Made by a program: the position numbers and the translations under genes | Shown here: in pieces, positions 62,598 through 64,000 of the stretch | How the letters are laid out: each line of letters opens with the position of its first letter | Numbering within the stretch: position 1 is the first letter of the stretch | NCBI GenBank assembly: GCA_903834135.1 | Contig: CAILHZ010000019.1 | Span: forward strand, 17,474-81,473 | Source of the DNA: an uncultured Opitutia bacterium | GTDB taxonomy: Bacteria > Verrucomicrobiota > Verrucomicrobiia > Opitutales > Opitutaceae | Direction of reading: 5' to 3' | DNA length: 64,000 nucleotides | Notes under the pieces: generated by a model | The model's database searches: none | What the model was told of the DNA's origin: nothing | The model's input: the letters and a program-made list of their open reading frames with translations, nothing else

Positions 62598-62975
62598 TTA
62601 GGCTGTCTTAGCGACCTTAGTCTTCAGAGCTTCACGTGCCGCAGCAACGAGGGCCTTGAAGGCTACTTCATCGCGTATCGCGATGTCTGATAGAATCTTA
62701 CGATCTAATTCGATATTAGCAGCTTTGAGACCCTCGATGAAACGAGAGTAGCTGATGCCTTCGGAACGGCATGCTGCATTAACACGGATGATCCAAAGAC
62801 CACGCCATTCGGCCTTCTTCTTACGGCGATCGCGGTAAGCGTACTGCCAAGCGTGTTGGACTGCTTCTTTCGCATAGCGGAAGAGGCGGGATTTATTTCC
62901 GAAATACCCTTTAGCGTATTTCAGAACTTTCTTGCGGCGCTTGCGCGACGCGGGGGAGTTAGTTGCACGAGCCAT
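62598..62975 (-). CDS. rplT: 50S ribosomal protein L20
   Basis: Large-subunit assembly protein, 125 residues, very basic. Starts [34 protein letters not shown] and has [26 protein letters not shown] and [18 protein letters not shown], all typical of L20. It follows rpmI by 91 bases. infC, the usual first gene of this operon, is not here but at 12974. Confidence 0.96.
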   Translation of the reverse strand: MARATNSPASRKRRKKVLKYAKGYFGNKSRLFRYAKEAVQHAWQYAYRDRRKKKAEWRGLWIIRVNAACRSEGISYSRFIEGLKAANIELDRKILSDIAIRDEVAFKALVAAAREALKTKVAKTA

Positions 62976-63066
62976 GTTGTATTTTCCTTTGTTTTAGTGC
63001 TGCAGGGGGTCGGCTGTAAAATTCACCCTCTGAGCGAGTTAATGGATATTAGTCTAGGACAGTTAC

Positions 63067-63261
63067 TTATAGACCGAAAGGTAAACAACGCTTTAGAGGC
63101 GCTGCATGACCAGGAGCTACTAGCTTGTCCCGACTTGCCCTACGTTTCTGCTTCGTACTCTTTGCTGAGAGTAAGTGGCGGAAACCAGGCGTGCGGCGAA
63201 TTAGCTTACCTGTGGAGGAAAGCTTGAATCGCTTAGCAACGGATTTTTTAGTCTTTTGCAT
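63067..63261 (-). CDS. rpmI: 50S ribosomal protein L35
   Basis: Small basic large-subunit protein of 64 residues: MQKTKKSVAKRFKLSSTG, then GFRHLLSAKSTKQKRR and a C-terminal tail. The start is set at ATG 63261, the usual L35 start; the frame upstream is open for 22 codons but unrelated to L35. First gene of the minus-strand run; the tRNA-Lys gene diverges from it. Confidence 0.94.
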   Translation of the reverse strand: MQKTKKSVAKRFKLSSTGKLIRRTPGFRHLLSAKSTKQKRRASRDKLVAPGHAAPLKRCLPFGL

Positions 63262-63398
63262 GGGATGAGAGTGAGAAAACAGACTTTCAGTAGGGAGTTG
63301 GCAAGGGCAAAATAGCATCTTACGCATTAAGGTGGCCTAGACTGAGATAGCGTCTTGACAACGCGGTCTGGTTTGAGACTTTGAAACACTTCGTTAAT

Positions 63399-63473
<75 letters not shown>

Positions 63474-63563
63474 ACGAAATTAGTTTATTTTAAAAGTTTT
63501 CTTTGTATTAAGTCTTGTTCTTTGATTCGTTTGCTAGAGGGTTAGTTGATTATTAACACTTTC

Positions 63564-63638
63564 GCCGGTGTAGCTCAATGGCAGAGCACCTGTTTTGTAA
63601 ACAGGCGGTTACAGGTTCGACTCCAGTCGCCGGCTCCA
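63564..63638 (+). tRNA. tRNA-Thr (anticodon TGT)
   Basis: Acceptor GCCGGTG pairs with CGCCGGC (one G-U), D arm AGCTCAATGGCAGAGC, anticodon stem CCTGT/ACAGG with loop TTTGTAA giving TGT, and encoded CCA. It follows tRNA-Lys by 90 bases, probably in one transcript. Confidence 0.95.
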
Positions 63639-63666
63639 CTTTTAGATTCAGGCCCTCTTATATCGA

Positions 63667-63740
63667 TGCCTGGTAGTGTAATGGTAGCACCGCAGATTCT
63701 GACTCTGCTTGTCTAGGTTCGAATCCTAGCCGGGCAGCCA
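63667..63740 (+). tRNA. tRNA-Gln (anticodon CTG)
   Basis: Acceptor TGCCTGG pairs with CCGGGCA, anticodon stem GCAGA/TCTGC with loop TTCTGAC giving CTG, T arm with GGTTCGAATCC, encoded CCA. Close in sequence to the tRNA-Gln (TTG) at 42916. Together they read CAA and CAG. Confidence 0.95.
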
Positions 63741-64000
63741 TTTAAATATTGGCTGCGATAGGCATGCGGACTGTTAAGTCCGCGGCATCAGTCAAATCTC
63801 CATTTTTACTACGAAAATGTCGTTTTAAATCAACGACTTGCGGCACACTTTTAACCCAAAGGGTCTTTCCTAGCTGAGCAGAGCAAAATCTGTTTAAGTC
63901 TATGAAGGGCAATGAAAAATAAGTATCAATTCAGGTCACGCATTTCCGAGAGGTTATTCAGGGATATTTTACGCCTGTTTTGTTCAGATATTTGTGCCCT
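63741..64000. other. Gene-poor end of the window with two hairpins
   Basis: I see no gene on the plus strand. GCAGCCA at the 3' end of tRNA-Gln (63734-63740) has an inverted copy TGGCTGC at 63750-63756, and a 6-bp stem GCGGAC (63766-63771) / GTCCGC (63778-63783) follows; neither has a T run. On the minus strand a frame is open from the window end to a TGA at 63925-63927 (about 24 codons) and might be the end of a gene outside the window. Confidence 0.4.

Noticed and set aside
63355..63383. Complete sigma-70 promoter before tRNA-Lys
   Set aside because: The TTGACA is perfect but no acceptable -10 lies at 16-18 bases, so only the -35 is mentioned.

Overview
This 64 kb window looks like chromosomal DNA of a Gram-negative member of the Verrucomicrobiota, most likely the Opitutae side. 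That is an inference from gene content; no rRNA is present. The signs are: outer-membrane machinery (LpxA, two Oar-like TonB receptors, a lipoprotein OMF channel), a chlamydia-like class I ribonucleotide reductase pair, a heparinase-type lyase, tRNA-dependent amidation (GatCAB), a pyruvate phosphate dikinase next to a candidate PPi-dependent PEP carboxykinase, and AT-leaning DNA in which most start codons have no Shine-Dalgarno sequence. I annotate about 50 protein genes, four tRNAs and several clear terminators and inverted repeats. I see no CRISPR array, insertion sequence or prophage.

Layout. 1-9 kb: the end of a dicarboxylate transporter, a three-gene RND efflux operon (OMF, adaptor, pump), a DUF2937 gene and a convergent secreted heparinase-like lyase. 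9-16 kb: housekeeping genes aroB, lpxA, pdxA, an A-type Fe-S carrier and infC, then a secreted amidase and a secreted S1/P1-type zinc enzyme. 16-23 kb: two Oar-like TonB receptors with good terminators. 23-28 kb: nrdB and nrdA; the radical tyrosine of NrdB is replaced by Leu. 28-29 kb: a secreted GDSL hydrolase facing a tiny minus-strand unit made of a promoter, a 33-codon valine-rich peptide and an intrinsic terminator. It has the pairing logic of a branched-chain amino acid attenuator but no ilv gene follows it.

30-36 kb is the most unusual region. A GspE/PilB-type ATPase is followed in tight order by two VirB8/TraE/DotI-like proteins, a VirB9-like protein, a VirB10/TrbI-like protein and a lipoprotein. 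A 348-residue protein of unknown function diverges from the ATPase, and the gap between them is filled by a perfect 13+13 bp inverted repeat. This resembles the trans-envelope core of a type IV secretion system driven by a type II/type IV pilus ATPase, with no VirB4, VirD4, VirB6 or relaxase seen here.

36-43 kb: directly downstream are an acyl carrier protein, a complete-triad ketosynthase, an alpha/beta hydrolase, a HAD phosphatase and a class III aminotransferase. Facing them are a GNAT/FemAB-like transferase and two ArnE/F-like small transporters. Together they suggest synthesis, acylation and flipping of an amino-lipid or amino-acyl product.

43-64 kb: hflX, doxX, the PPi-PEPCK candidate with ppdK, prs, an HtrA protease, pyrE, an XRE-metallo-beta-lactamase fusion, then the minus-strand run rpmI-rplT-pheS-pheT-gatC-gatA-gatB and a cluster of tRNA-Lys, tRNA-Thr and tRNA-Gln.
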